64,000 nucleotides of DNA from 2-02-FULL-55-14 sp964534125 (GCA_964534125.1 CAZHOJ010000009.1:1-64000); one strand, 5' to 3'; counted from the first letter of the stretch, positions 53,044 to 62,460 are shown. Numbers and translations: made by a program. The notes: generated from the sequence alone by a model not told the origin.

Positions 53044-55050
53044 ATGAAGAGGCCCACCTCCAATCTTTCAGCTAGTGACCTGATGCTTTGGGGGTGGTAT
53101 CGCCAGGTGCGGTCGGCACGATGGAGGTGGCAGACAGTTCAACGGCTCCGCTCGATGCCGGACGAGGTGTTCCTCCGTCTCGCCGGTCTTCCGGCTGAGC
53201 CTGAGGCAGCTGTGCGGCGCATACAGGAGCGGGTCCGTCAACGCCTCTTTTTCGATGCCGGGAACAAGAAAGACTTCTTCCTCAGTGTCCTGACCTCCCT
53301 GCAATCGTACGACGATATCCTGGATGAGGCTGACGAGGTCATCAGGAACAGGTTCGAGACGCTCGGATCGGGCCTCGTCGACCTTGGACCACAGATCGAC
53401 TGGCATCGCGATTTCAGGAGCGACGCGGTCTGGCCCGTCCGTGAGCTTTCCGCTCCGGATCTTCTTCAGCTCGGCCGTCCGTCCGATGTGAAGATCCCGT
53501 GGGAGCTGAGCAGGTTCCACCAGACGTGGTGGCTTGGGAAGGCCTACTGGCTTTCAAATCGTCAGGAGTATGCCGACAAGTTCATGTCGCTCGTCGATGA
53601 CTGGCTGGAGAAGAATCCGGTGGGTCTCGGCGTCAACTGGTCGCTTGCCATGGAGGCCTCCATCCGTGCGGCGAACTGGGTCATCGGATGGTCATTCTTT
53701 GCCGCCTCTCCCGTCATCCCTCCCTCATTCTGGGTCAGGTTCTTCAAATCGCTCTATGTGCACGGGGTCTTCATCGAAATGAACCTCGAGTATGCCTTTG
53801 CCCGGGGGAACCACTTCCTGTCGAATGTCGCGGGCTTGGTCATTCTCGGCGCCGTCTTCCGGGGAACGGCATTCGGTGACCGGTGGTTCGCATGGGGGGT
53901 CCGGCAGCTGGAGACCGAGATGGGCAAACAGGTCTACCCTGACGGCGTGGATTATGAGAAATCGACGGCCTATCATCGCTTCGTGCTTGAACTGTTCTAT
54001 GTCCCGGTCATCATCGCCGAGCGCAACGGCCACCGGTTCTCCGGACCGTTCAGGGAACGGCTGCACAGGATGTTCAGATTCATGGCGGATGTTCAGCGTC
54101 CTGATGGGACGATGCCGAATATCGGAGATGCAGATGACGGCAGGCTGTTCCGCATCCGAAGAAAACAGGATGTCACTGACTGTCGTCATGCGGTCTCGGT
54201 GGGCGCATGCATGTTCGATGACCCATCGTTACGTGCTGTATCCGGTGGATTCCAGCAGGAAGCGCTTTGGCTTGCGGGGACTGAGGGTTTTGAAGCATAC
54301 CGATCGTCGGAGCAGGCGCCGCCGGAGAGGCGCTCCGTGCAGTATCCCGATGGCGGCTATGCTATCATGCGCTCCGAAGACGTGCATGTCATCGCCGATG
54401 TCGGCGATATCGGCATGGAGGGATGGGGAGGGCACGGTCACAACGACACCTTGAGCTTCGAGTACTGGGCGGATGGCCATCCGCTCATCGTCGACAGCGG
54501 GACATATACCTATTCGGCAGACCCTGACATGCGGCAACAACTGCGGAGCGTGCGGGCGCATAACACCTGCATGGTGGACGGGTATGAGACGGCGGAATTC
54601 AGGGGGCTCTGGAGCATTCGCTCGGACGCTACCCGGCCGGTGGTTCGCAAGTGGGACCCTGGAACGAAGAATGACCTCCTCGTCGCATCGCATGCGGGCT
54701 ACACCAGACTGACGGATCCGGTCGTCCATGAGCGCTCGTTCGCGTTCGACAAGACGTCAGGAACACTTGAGGTGACCGACACGCTTCGGGGGCAGGCAGA
54801 ACATACCCTCGAGCTCTCGCTCCATCTGCATCCGTCCGTTCAGGTAGAGTCTCAGAACAATAACGCATATATTTTGCGTCGCGACGGACGCCGGTACAGG
54901 ATCTCCATTACCGGGGGATCATGCGACGTGTCGGATGGCTGGTTCTCTCCTTCCTATGGCGTGAAGCAAAGGAATACGGTCCTGCGGATGCGGTACAAGG
55001 TCCTTCTGCCGCACACCATCCGGACGACCATCGACCGTCTCGCGACATAG
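53044..55050 (+). CDS. Heparinase II/III-family protein
   Basis: A 668-residue protein. An (alpha/alpha) toroid covers about residues 60-400 (NWSLAMEASIRAANWVIGW; NHFLSNVAGLVILG), and the C-terminal beta-sandwich begins near 430 with the family hallmark GHGHNDTLSFEYWADGHPLIVDSGTYTY (quoted in part: GHNDTLSFEYW). Members cleave acidic polysaccharides by beta-elimination. There is no signal peptide, which is unusual for a degrading lyase and fits a role in polymer editing during synthesis, as seen for heparinase-like genes in exopolysaccharide loci. Confidence 0.88.
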   Translation: MKRPTSNLSASDLMLWGWYRQVRSARWRWQTVQRLRSMPDEVFLRLAGLPAEPEAAVRRIQERVRQRLFFDAGNKKDFFLSVLTSLQSYDDILDEADEVIRNRFETLGSGLVDLGPQIDWHRDFRSDAVWPVRELSAPDLLQLGRPSDVKIPWELSRFHQTWWLGKAYWLSNRQEYADKFMSLVDDWLEKNPVGLGVNWSLAMEASIRAANWVIGWSFFAASPVIPPSFWVRFFKSLYVHGVFIEMNLEYAFARGNHFLSNVAGLVILGAVFRGTAFGDRWFAWGVRQLETEMGKQVYPDGVDYEKSTAYHRFVLELFYVPVIIAERNGHRFSGPFRERLHRMFRFMADVQRPDGTMPNIGDADDGRLFRIRRKQDVTDCRHAVSVGACMFDDPSLRAVSGGFQQEALWLAGTEGFEAYRSSEQAPPERRSVQYPDGGYAIMRSEDVHVIADVGDIGMEGWGGHGHNDTLSFEYWADGHPLIVDSGTYTYSADPDMRQQLRSVRAHNTCMVDGYETAEFRGLWSIRSDATRPVVRKWDPGTKNDLLVASHAGYTRLTDPVVHERSFAFDKTSGTLEVTDTLRGQAEHTLELSLHLHPSVQVESQNNNAYILRRDGRRYRISITGGSCDVSDGWFSPSYGVKQRNTVLRMRYKVLLPHTIRTTIDRLAT

Positions 55051-55156
55051 CTGGTGCGTCCTTCCTGATCCAGGATCGGTCCTGGACACGACTCTCTGAA
55101 GAGCATGTCTCACGTTCGCGGGCGTCAGAGCGAACCCGTCTGAAGGTATCACAATT

Positions 55157-56206
55157 GTGAAAAGGTCAAAGGTCTCGATCGTAGAGGTCAGGACATCGGT
55201 CCAGGAGGCCGTCCATGAGGCGATGGAGCTCATCTCATGGAAGGATGTGCTGGAACGGGGCCGACCCACCGCGCTGAAGGTCAATCTCGGATGGGAGCTG
55301 TTCATTCCCGGTTCAGTGACGTCCCCCTGGGTGGTCGAGGGCGTCATTCAGACCATCCGGGACTGGGTGGGGCCGATCTCTATCGTGGAATCGGACCAGG
55401 TCCTGGAACGCATCGAAGTAGCGTACAGAAAGAGCGGGATGCCGGAGCTGTGCGAGCGATACGGCGTCTCGTGGGTGAACATGTCATACTCTCCGATGGG
55501 TACGATCGATGTAAAGGACGGGGTCGTTTTCAGGAAACTGGAACTCCCCCGCATTCTGCTTGAGTCCCAGATGATCACCATTCCCGTGATGAAGACGCAT
55601 GCGAAGTCGCAGATCACGGGTTCGGTCAAGAACCAATGGGGCTGCATCAGCAAGATGCGTCATAACTACCATCTCGTGCTCAGCGATGCCCTTGCAGATA
55701 TCAATGCAACGATCACTCCGCGCCTGTCGGTCATGGACGCGACGATCGGGCTTGAAGGGAATGGACCAAAGTCGGGGATCCCGCGGGTCGTCAACCGTGT
55801 GCTCGCTTCGAAGGATATTGTCGCGCTCGACACGGTCCAGGCACATCTGATGGGGCTGGATACCGGTTCGATCGAACACCTCGAGGCCTGCTCAAAACGC
55901 GGCGTGGGAACGAACAGGATGGAAGAAATTGAGATCTGCGGTGAGACGGATGCTCCGGCAGGGAAGTTCCCGTTCACGCCGGCAAGGCACAATCTGGTGT
56001 CGAAGATCGAAGAAGGCCTGCGCCGGTCATCGTGGAAATGGCTCTTCTTCGACACCCCCATCTTTACGATCATGCTGATCGGCGCGAAGATCTGGTATCT
56101 GGTCTGGTTCTATCTGGTGAACGGCAGGAAGCACTGGCGGACGGTCCTGGACCATCCCTTCTACGGCCCATTGTGGAAACGAGTATTGGAGAAGAAGCAG
56201 ATATGA
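55157..56206 (+). CDS. DUF362 domain-containing protein
   Basis: A 349-residue protein with the DUF362 core: ALKVNLGW, then ITIPVMKTHAKSQITGSVKNQWGC and the LSVMDATIGLEGNGP segment. The Fe-S ferredoxin-like Cys clusters of some relatives are absent. A hydrophobic stretch lies at about residues 300-325. Function is unknown, but DUF362 genes recur in exopolysaccharide loci with heparinase-like and FAD-enzyme genes, as here. The start is GTG. It overlaps the next gene by ATGA. Confidence 0.88.
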   Translation: MKRSKVSIVEVRTSVQEAVHEAMELISWKDVLERGRPTALKVNLGWELFIPGSVTSPWVVEGVIQTIRDWVGPISIVESDQVLERIEVAYRKSGMPELCERYGVSWVNMSYSPMGTIDVKDGVVFRKLELPRILLESQMITIPVMKTHAKSQITGSVKNQWGCISKMRHNYHLVLSDALADINATITPRLSVMDATIGLEGNGPKSGIPRVVNRVLASKDIVALDTVQAHLMGLDTGSIEHLEACSKRGVGTNRMEEIEICGETDAPAGKFPFTPARHNLVSKIEEGLRRSSWKWLFFDTPIFTIMLIGAKIWYLVWFYLVNGRKHWRTVLDHPFYGPLWKRVLEKKQI

Positions 56207-57531
56207 AAGTAGCGATCATCGGAGGCGGTGCGGCCGGGCTTTCAGCCGGGTATGAGCTGGCAAAGAAAGGAGTGGCTGTCCATCTGTTCGAGCGGGACAC
56301 GGTCCTTGGCGGGCTTGCCGGATCGTTCATGCTCGGCGGGGGATATGTCGAGAAGTACTATCATTTCATCTGTCTGCACGACGACGCCTACGTTTCCCTC
56401 CTGAAGGAGCTCGGCCTCCACGCGAGGCTGAAGTGGCGGCTGACCGATATGGCGCAGTTCATCGGCGGAAAGCTGCATTCGTTCGGCCGTCCGCTGGACC
56501 TGTTGTTCTTTCCCCATCTCTCGTTCGCCGAAAAGGTCCGGTTCGGTCTCAATATCATGAAGATCAAGGCAGCCAATTGGGAGAAGTGGAGGGAGATCGA
56601 GAACGTTCCTGCGGAAGAGTGGATGAAGTCGACGTTCGGCGTCAATGTGTTTCGTTCTCTTCACGAACCGATGATTCGTCTGAAATTCGGCGAACACAGG
56701 AGCAAACTCTCCGCATCGTGGATGTGGGCTCGCATCCACCGCCTCGGGAAATCCCGTACGAAGGTCCGGCAGCGGGAGAAGGTCGGGTATGTGGAGGGGG
56801 GAAGCCAGATCATCATGGATGCGCTGGGCGATGAGATACGCAAACGGGGGGGGACCATCACGCTCGGGGCGAGCGTTGAGCGGCTCATCATGGATGAGAG
56901 GGCTGTCCGGGGCCTGGTGGTGAACGGAGAAGAGCACTCATTCGATGCTGTTCTCTCGACCGTACCATTGCCCGCACTGCTGCGGCTGCTTCCGGACTCG
57001 CTGCAGGATGGATACTGGGGAAAACTACGTCATATCGAATCGATCGGCGTACTGTGCGTGTTCCTCCGCACGAAGAGGTCCCTGACGCGGTACTTCTGGA
57101 CCAATATCAGCGACCCGTCCATCGACCTTGCCGGCATCGTCGAGTACACGAACCTGAATCCCCTGCCGCATCTGAAAGGGGACAGCATCATATACCTGCC
57201 GCAGTACCTGCCGTCGACGCATGAGAAGTTCCGCCGTCCGAACGAGGAGATCATCCGGGAATACACGGACTACCTCAAGCGCATCAATCCGGAGTTTCGG
57301 GACGAGGACATCAAGGATGCGTTCGTGTTCCGGGACACCTATGCGCAGCCGATATGCGAGGTGGGCTTCACCAATGATATTCCGGATATCATGACTCCCC
57401 TTGAGGGATTCTTCCTGACGGACTCCTCCCAGCTTCACCCCGATGACCGGACCATCAGCAACAGCATCGGGCTCGGACAAAAAGCGGCAGCCCGGGTTGC
57501 CGTCTTCCGGGAAGAGCGGTCCGCATCATGA
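56203..57531 (+). CDS. FAD-dependent oxidoreductase (amine-oxidase/protoporphyrinogen-oxidase-like)
   Basis: A 442-residue flavoprotein. KVAIIGGGAAGLSAGYELAKKG is the dinucleotide-binding motif (quoted in part: IIGGGAAGLSAGYELA) with the FAD-ribose Glu in LFERD, and FLTDSSQLHPDDRTISNSIG is the C-terminal FAD-contact segment. Related proteins with UDP-galactopyranose-mutase-like roles occur in surface-sugar loci, so a sugar-nucleotide reaction is possible; this is inference. The start at 56203 lies in the ATGA overlap. Confidence 0.88.
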   Translation: MKVAIIGGGAAGLSAGYELAKKGVAVHLFERDTVLGGLAGSFMLGGGYVEKYYHFICLHDDAYVSLLKELGLHARLKWRLTDMAQFIGGKLHSFGRPLDLLFFPHLSFAEKVRFGLNIMKIKAANWEKWREIENVPAEEWMKSTFGVNVFRSLHEPMIRLKFGEHRSKLSASWMWARIHRLGKSRTKVRQREKVGYVEGGSQIIMDALGDEIRKRGGTITLGASVERLIMDERAVRGLVVNGEEHSFDAVLSTVPLPALLRLLPDSLQDGYWGKLRHIESIGVLCVFLRTKRSLTRYFWTNISDPSIDLAGIVEYTNLNPLPHLKGDSIIYLPQYLPSTHEKFRRPNEEIIREYTDYLKRINPEFRDEDIKDAFVFRDTYAQPICEVGFTNDIPDIMTPLEGFFLTDSSQLHPDDRTISNSIGLGQKAAARVAVFREERSAS

Positions 57532-58955
57532 CCTTCGGTGTCTCCCTCGTGCGCTTGCTGGATGACCATCGGTCCGTTTGGTGGGTGTTCGTCCTTGCCA
57601 TAGCTGTCCGGCTGGCCCTTCTGATGTTCCTGCATGATTCCTATTACACCAGCGGAATGGCGCAGGGAGAGCTGGCGAGGAATCTGGCCGAGGGAAGGGG
57701 ATTCGTCGTCAACATCCCATTTTCTGCATCGATCAGCGAGGCGCAGTGGGAGGAGGGACGGCTCATCGACATCCGGGAGTCGGTCGAACGGTTCCCGCCA
57801 GCCGACCACTCCGAAGATTTCAGACCGTTCATTGCATACATGATGCCCGGCCAGGGCATACTGCTTGCCGGGACATACCTGCTCACCGGTATCTACAGCT
57901 ATCTCCCGCTTCAGATCGTTCAGGCGCTCGTCGATGCGCTGAGCGTCTTCATGCTGGTGTCCATCGGATCGATGGTCCTCTCGCGCAGGGCCGGCTTTTT
58001 GGCAGCATTTCTGTTCGCTTTGTACATCCCCGAAGCGCGGCTGGCCATCACGGCCACACGGGACGCCTGGATGCCCGTGATGTATACGCTCATTGCGTAT
58101 GCAGCTGTACGGGCATGGAAGAAGGACAGGCTTTGGGACCATGTGCTGCTCGGCCTCACGGTCGTGTGTACGGCGTATTTCCGTGCAGAGGTCCTGCTGC
58201 TGAGCGTCTGGGTGGGCATCTTTCTCCTCCTCGTCGGACGAAAACTGCGTACGGTCGGTCCGCGAGTAGCGGTCTCGATCGTGCCGATCATTCTTATACT
58301 GCTTCCCTGGACGGTCCGGAACGAGCAGGTCTTCGACAGATTGATACCCACGAACACCGGACTCTGGATGGCCATGTGGCAATCGTTCGGAGAGTATCCG
58401 AACGATTTCGGCGCGGTGAACAACGATCGGGTGACGCTGAAGCAGATGCGGGACGCAGGATACATGGAGGCGTACGATACACCCGAGTATGACGCCCTGT
58501 TTCGGCCGAAGGTGATGGAAGTCCTGACGGAACATCCGGTCTGGGTTGGTTGGACAGTGGCACGGCGGCTGGCACGGATGCCGTTCCAAATGCACGCATG
58601 GGGGCTGACGGTCACGGACGAGATCCATGGAGCAGGCAGTCCTTATCCTACCGGCATCGTTGCCGCTGACACGTATATGGAGTACGTTCTTCAGGACCCG
58701 GTGCGACTGCTGGTCCATCTGTTTGCCCGGGGCCTCAACCTTCTGCTGTTCATCTCAGTGGCGCTCTGGTTCTGGAAGAACCGTACCGCGAATTGGCAGG
58801 CGGGTCTTATCCTGTTCTCCGTACCGTTGTACAATATCCTTGTGCATGCCGTCATCGGAACGATGGCACGCTACATTCTCCCGACGAATCCGATCCATCT
58901 CCTTTTCCTCGCAGCGCTGATCGCGACATCGGTCCCGCGTGCTGCAGAGCGGTGA
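57528..58955 (+). CDS. Membrane glycosyltransferase-like protein (GT39/GT83 type)
   Basis: A 475-residue polytopic protein with about 11 hydrophobic segments. A first large loop follows the opening helix, and FRPFIAYMMPGQGILLAG and ITATRDAWMPVMYTLIAY resemble the PMT/ArnT class of GT-C enzymes that use polyprenyl-phosphate sugars on the periplasmic side. There is no clear DxD in the first loop, so this is the less certain of the two such proteins in the locus. It ends the block; a terminator for the convergent M28 gene follows. Confidence 0.8.
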   Translation: MTFGVSLVRLLDDHRSVWWVFVLAIAVRLALLMFLHDSYYTSGMAQGELARNLAEGRGFVVNIPFSASISEAQWEEGRLIDIRESVERFPPADHSEDFRPFIAYMMPGQGILLAGTYLLTGIYSYLPLQIVQALVDALSVFMLVSIGSMVLSRRAGFLAAFLFALYIPEARLAITATRDAWMPVMYTLIAYAAVRAWKKDRLWDHVLLGLTVVCTAYFRAEVLLLSVWVGIFLLLVGRKLRTVGPRVAVSIVPIILILLPWTVRNEQVFDRLIPTNTGLWMAMWQSFGEYPNDFGAVNNDRVTLKQMRDAGYMEAYDTPEYDALFRPKVMEVLTEHPVWVGWTVARRLARMPFQMHAWGLTVTDEIHGAGSPYPTGIVAADTYMEYVLQDPVRLLVHLFARGLNLLLFISVALWFWKNRTANWQAGLILFSVPLYNILVHAVIGTMARYILPTNPIHLLFLAALIATSVPRAAER

Positions 58956-58982
58956 TCATCTGGCCTGGGTCTCTCTGGCGGG

Positions 58983-59016
58983 AAAAAAAGGAAGGGCGAC
59001 CATATGGTCGCCCTTC
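58983..59016 (-). terminator. Intrinsic terminator of the M28 peptidase gene
   Basis: A perfect 26-base palindrome with half-site GAAGGGCGACCAT lies at 58991-59016; on the minus strand it is followed by CCTTTTTTTCC. It serves the M28 gene ending at 59040. Confidence 0.85.
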
Positions 59017-59039
59017 GTGTGTGAGGGTATTGACCCTGC

Positions 59040-60713
59040 TCAGTTGCCGCTCTCACCTGCCGGCCTGCGGCGCATCTGCGGCATCGCTGCTTTCCTGGGG
59101 AAGAGCTCATCGCGCGTCGCTGCCTGGTACGCAAAGACGGCCATCATCACAGCACCCTGTTTCACGTCCTCTTCCTGGATACGCTCGTAGAGGTCCATGT
59201 TGGAGTGGTGGGTCCGCGTCTCATACTCTATGGGGTCCTGGATGAACTGGAAGCCCGGTAGTCCTACGCCGTCAAAGGCGAGATGGTCCGTGCCGCTCGT
59301 GTTCTCGATGGTAAGCGTCTGGGCTGTTGGGTCGTCGACGGCTTTGAGCCATGACCGGAAGATCGGACGCGCCGCCTCGTTCCCCTGCATATACACGCCC
59401 CGGATACGTCCGGTGCCGTTGTCATAGTTGAAATAGACGGAGAACTTCTCGTACGCCGGTTTCTTGTCGAGGTCCTGGTTCGCATTCCCCATGAACATCG
59501 CCATCATGTCCTCGGATTTCGGGGCGGCAAGGAATTCCTTGACGTATTCCCGTGATCCGTACAAACCCTGCTCTTCACCGCCCCAGAGGCCGATGCGGAT
59601 GGTCCGCCGCGGCTTCAGGCCGCTCTCCTGAATGATCCTCAGCGCCTCGAGGCAGACCGCGCTGCCGACGGAGTTGTCGGTCGCACCCGTCGCCGCATGC
59701 CATGTATCGAAGTGGCCGCCGATCATGACGACCTCGTCCTTGAGGTCTGTTCCTGGTATCTCTGCGATGACGTTGAAGCCCGGAACGGCCTTGGTCCATT
59801 TGACATCGATGTTCATTTCCAGCTCAACGTTCTGTCCCTTCTCGAGCATCCGGATGATCCTGTTGTAATGCTCTGCGGCTATCGTCACCTGAGGCATGAT
59901 CTTCGGAGCGTCAGGGTCGTATGGTCCCGCCCCTCGTGCGAACATATCGTTCATGCTTTCGACCTTCCTCGGGACCGTCGCTCCGCCAACGAAGAGCGTG
60001 CCCCCGTCACCACGTGAGGCATCGACGAGCACAGCGGCCTTTTCCTTTTGCACGAATTCCATCACCGCGGCATTGAGGGAGATCCGCTCGAAGAGACGCT
60101 GAACGCGGGAGGAATCACGCATCATCCTGCGCATCATGCCGCCGGTCTCAGACGCATTCGCCATAGCGAGGAGCGACGAATCGGCCAGTCGATGTGCCTG
60201 AGGTTCGAAATGGGCCTCCACATCGCGCAGGTCGCTCAGAAACACGAACGCACCGCGCAGTTTTCCCTTATAGGCGTCGAGGTCCTCCTTTTTTTCCACC
60301 TTCATGTGCACGACCTTGCCGCGCACGTTCCCGTCAGTACCGGGTGACCATGCTTTGGGATATGCAATGAGCGGTCCCGAGACGGGTTCGAGCATGTTGG
60401 CCGAGAACCGCTCGAGCGTCCATCCCTTTCCCTTCGGTTCCCACTCATCAAAGGTCACATTCTCGAGGCCCAGGCGCCTCAGTTCTCCGGCCACCCACTC
60501 GGCGCCGCGCTGATAGTCGGGCGACCAGGTCAGCCGGGGGGCATACACGTCGGTCAGATAGGACATGTATTCCATGACCTTCGAGTTCTCGGTTCCCTCC
60601 TTCTTGATCTTGTCGATGGTCTCAGGATCGACCTTTTCCGCGGCTGGTTGTGCCGTTGACGTGAGGAGGAATGAACTGACCAGGAACAGAGAAAACAGCA
60701 CACGTCGTACCAT
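59040..60713 (-). CDS. Secreted M28-family aminopeptidase
   Basis: A 557-residue exported metallopeptidase. A signal peptide (ending TSTAQ) is followed by a PA-like domain region (about 120-300) and the M28 catalytic domain (about 310-540). GGHFDTW supplies His and Asp ligands, GATDNSVGS the bridging Asp, WGGEEQG the catalytic Glu pair, and GTDHLAFD the last His. It should cleave N-terminal residues from peptides using two zinc ions. The start at 60713 was chosen because GAGGAG ends 7-8 bases upstream; an ATG at 60728 overlaps that box. Confidence 0.93.
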   Translation of the reverse strand: MVRRVLFSLFLVSSFLLTSTAQPAAEKVDPETIDKIKKEGTENSKVMEYMSYLTDVYAPRLTWSPDYQRGAEWVAGELRRLGLENVTFDEWEPKGKGWTLERFSANMLEPVSGPLIAYPKAWSPGTDGNVRGKVVHMKVEKKEDLDAYKGKLRGAFVFLSDLRDVEAHFEPQAHRLADSSLLAMANASETGGMMRRMMRDSSRVQRLFERISLNAAVMEFVQKEKAAVLVDASRGDGGTLFVGGATVPRKVESMNDMFARGAGPYDPDAPKIMPQVTIAAEHYNRIIRMLEKGQNVELEMNIDVKWTKAVPGFNVIAEIPGTDLKDEVVMIGGHFDTWHAATGATDNSVGSAVCLEALRIIQESGLKPRRTIRIGLWGGEEQGLYGSREYVKEFLAAPKSEDMMAMFMGNANQDLDKKPAYEKFSVYFNYDNGTGRIRGVYMQGNEAARPIFRSWLKAVDDPTAQTLTIENTSGTDHLAFDGVGLPGFQFIQDPIEYETRTHHSNMDLYERIQEEDVKQGAVMMAVFAYQAATRDELFPRKAAMPQMRRRPAGESGN

Positions 60714-60852
60714 ATCGGATCTCCTCATGAAAGTGTTGGCCGCAGATGGATGCCGGAGAAAGGACCGGTGCCGGGGGGAAAGGACCGACGACAGTTCGCG
60801 CCAACCCTACAGTGTACTCGACGAACAGGGGAGAATCAAGGTAATGGGTTCG

Positions 60853-61449
60853 TCACCTGGTGGTGGGATGGACAAGTTCCTCACGAAGGATCGCCCGGTG
60901 GGCCCAGAGGATCATGATGCTGAAGGAAAGCAAAAGAACGAGGAGAGGCCCCTCCCGGCCGATGGCGAAGGCGATGACAGGAGAGAAAGCAACAATGATG
61001 AGGCCGCTGATGTCCAGCTTCCGAAGGACGAGAATGACCGGGAGGACAAGCCCGACGAAGCCGGCCATCAGCAACGGATCGAGGACGAGCAAAACGCCCG
61101 TGGCTGTCATGACGCCTTTCCCGCCCTTGAATCCGAGGTGCGCAGGGAAAATATGGCCGATCACCACAGCTGCAGAGGCGATGTATGGCATGAAGGATCC
61201 GGGTGCCAAGGACTCCGCGAACCAGGCCACCAGCGCACCTTTCAACATGTCAAGAAGGGCCACAACGATGAATGCGGCCGGCCCCATGATCTTGTAGACG
61301 TTCCGTGCTCCCAGGGACCCGTCCCCTTTGTCGCGCAGGTCGACACGTTCCCGGAGTTTGACAAGGTAGTACCCGGCCGTGAACCCTCCAACGAAGTATG
61401 ACACGATGACTATGGTGATATCGTCGACGTTGAGGATCGGCATGAACAT
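60853..61449 (-). CDS. plsY: Acyl-phosphate:glycerol-3-phosphate acyltransferase PlsY
   Basis: A 198-residue inner-membrane protein with about five helices, the normal PlsY size. It acylates glycerol 3-phosphate from acyl-phosphate, the first step of phospholipid synthesis. GDGSLGARNV replaces the usual GSGNIGATNV loop, and GHIFPAHLGFKGGKGVMT is the second signature. The ATG at 61449 (or 61443) was preferred; the long in-frame extension to 61617 has no such similarity. Divergent from the lipoprotein gene. Confidence 0.9.
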   Translation of the reverse strand: MFMPILNVDDITIVIVSYFVGGFTAGYYLVKLRERVDLRDKGDGSLGARNVYKIMGPAAFIVVALLDMLKGALVAWFAESLAPGSFMPYIASAAVVIGHIFPAHLGFKGGKGVMTATGVLLVLDPLLMAGFVGLVLPVILVLRKLDISGLIIVAFSPVIAFAIGREGPLLVLLLSFSIMILWAHRAILREELVHPTTR

Positions 61450-61602
61450 AACATACGAAACGTTTCCGGGAGAAGGAATGCGTGAGCGTCGGCCTGTGGG
61501 TCCTGGTCGGTCGCCGGTCTGAGATTGTGGGAGCATCGATTGCCCGTTTGACGGGGATACCGTATCTTGCGGCAGTCCAGGCACATTTTCGTCAGGAAAG
61601 CT

Positions 61603-62040
61603 ATGAACCGATATCACCTGATCTCTTTGCTCGTCGGATCGTTTCTTGTTTCGTGCGCGATGCCTGATCGGGTCGCTCCACGGGTCCGAAGCGTCAAAAG
61701 CTGGGAGGCGTCATCATTTCATAGGACCGTCGAGCTCACGGTGGGATGGGTGCCATACACGGAGCGCATCATGAAAGAGGGGATCGAAGGGGAATGGAAT
61801 GTCCTGCCGATCGACAGCGGATCAACGGATGGCCAGATGCCCGTTCTGGTGCTGACCTATCCTGATTCGGGACAATCCATCATTCTCGACCTCCATATGG
61901 ACGACGCTCTTCTTGGCAATCTCCTCAAGCACAGCCTCATGACAGAGGTCCCCATCCGGAGGCCTTTTTCAGACTATCTGCAGGAGGCCAATTGCGCAAA
62001 GTGTCATCCGGCTGACGTCAGAATTCCTGGCATCAACTGA
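61603..62040 (+). CDS. Small lipoprotein with C-terminal CxxCH motif
   Basis: A 145-residue lipoprotein: signal peptide with lipobox FLVSC (Cys18), a mature beta-rich domain, and a C-terminal CAKCH motif (Cys131, Cys134, His135) matching the haem-binding motif of c-type cytochromes. No other cytochrome features (no distal Met context) are evident, so a haem-bearing or metal-binding role is only suggested. The start has AGGAAAG upstream. The family was not recognised. It precedes a stretch with promoter-like and hairpin sequences. Confidence 0.8.
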   Translation: MNRYHLISLLVGSFLVSCAMPDRVAPRVRSVKSWEASSFHRTVELTVGWVPYTERIMKEGIEGEWNVLPIDSGSTDGQMPVLVLTYPDSGQSIILDLHMDDALLGNLLKHSLMTEVPIRRPFSDYLQEANCAKCHPADVRIPGIN

Positions 62041-62090
62041 GCCAGTGCCGGGGTCATACTGCCGCACGATCCGGCCGTTGGCGGGTTCTC

Positions 62091-62151
62091 TTGCGGTGGG
62101 GGGAACTCTTTCGTACATTTATAGGCTTTGTGAAGCCTGTTCACGCAGGCT
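62091..62151 (+). promoter_or_regulatory. Bacteroidota-type promoter and hairpin upstream of the tRNA region
   Basis: TTG (62091-62093), 20 bases, then TACATTTA (62114-62121) fits the TTG-N20-TAnnTTTG form. Downstream, stem AGCCTG / CAGGCT (62134-62151) has a 6-base loop. It may serve the tRNA region or a short RNA. Confidence 0.45.
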
Positions 62152-62225
62152 GTTTGTGTCTATAGGGGGAGGAGAAGGGGAGTATGGGAGTAGTAAGTAG
62201 GAAGACATAAGACGCTGGACTGTGT

Positions 62226-62253
62226 CGTCTTCAATCCTACATCTTCCATCTCT
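62226..62253. repeat. Heptamer-phased repeat I
   Basis: Four 7-base units CGTCTTC, AATCCTA, CATCTTC, CATCTCT. A purine-rich stretch with weak 7-base phasing (about 62165-62213) precedes it. Confidence 0.4.
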
Positions 62254-62286
62254 CCGCCGTGACCATAGCCCTGTGAGGGGAGTCGT

Positions 62287-62368
62287 CAGTAACCAGTAAC
62301 CAGTAGTCAGATATCAGAGGCCACATGCTTCAGTCTGACTACTGATATCTGTTATCTGTCATCTGTTT
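62287..62368. repeat. Two opposed heptamer arrays (J and K) before tRNA-His
   Basis: Array J (62287-62321) has units CAGTAAC twice, CAGTAGT, CAGATAT, CAGAGGC. Array K (62334-62368) has units TCTGACT, ACTGATA, TCTGTTA, TCTGTCA, TCTGTTT, which are the reverse-complement type. K ends 6 bases before the tRNA. Together with the promoter and hairpin these fill the 334-base gap after the lipoprotein gene. Confidence 0.75.
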
Positions 62369-62374
62369 TTCCAC

Positions 62375-62452
62375 GGTGACCATAGCTCAGTCGGTTAGAG
62401 CGCCAGGTTGTGGCCCTGGAGGTCGCGGGTTCAAATCCCGTTGGTCACCCCA
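62375..62452 (+). tRNA. tRNA-His (GTG anticodon)
   Basis: Cloverleaf with anticodon loop TTGTGGC (anticodon GTG), D-stem GCTC/GAGC, T-arm GGGTTCAAATCCC, and the extra 5' G (62375) that pairs with C73, a tRNA-His hallmark. The 3' CCA is encoded. Confidence 0.95.
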
Positions 62453-62460
62453 AACTTTGC

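Noticed and set aside
57435..58718. 427-codon open frame antisense to the membrane glycosyltransferase gene
   Set aside because: Rich in Arg, His, Asp and Pro as expected of a shadow frame in GC-rich DNA, with no domain and an unmistakable coding gene on the other strand.
58991..59016. 26-base perfect palindrome as an operator site
   Set aside because: It is followed by a T-run on the minus strand and sits at the 3' end of the M28 gene, so a terminator explains it.
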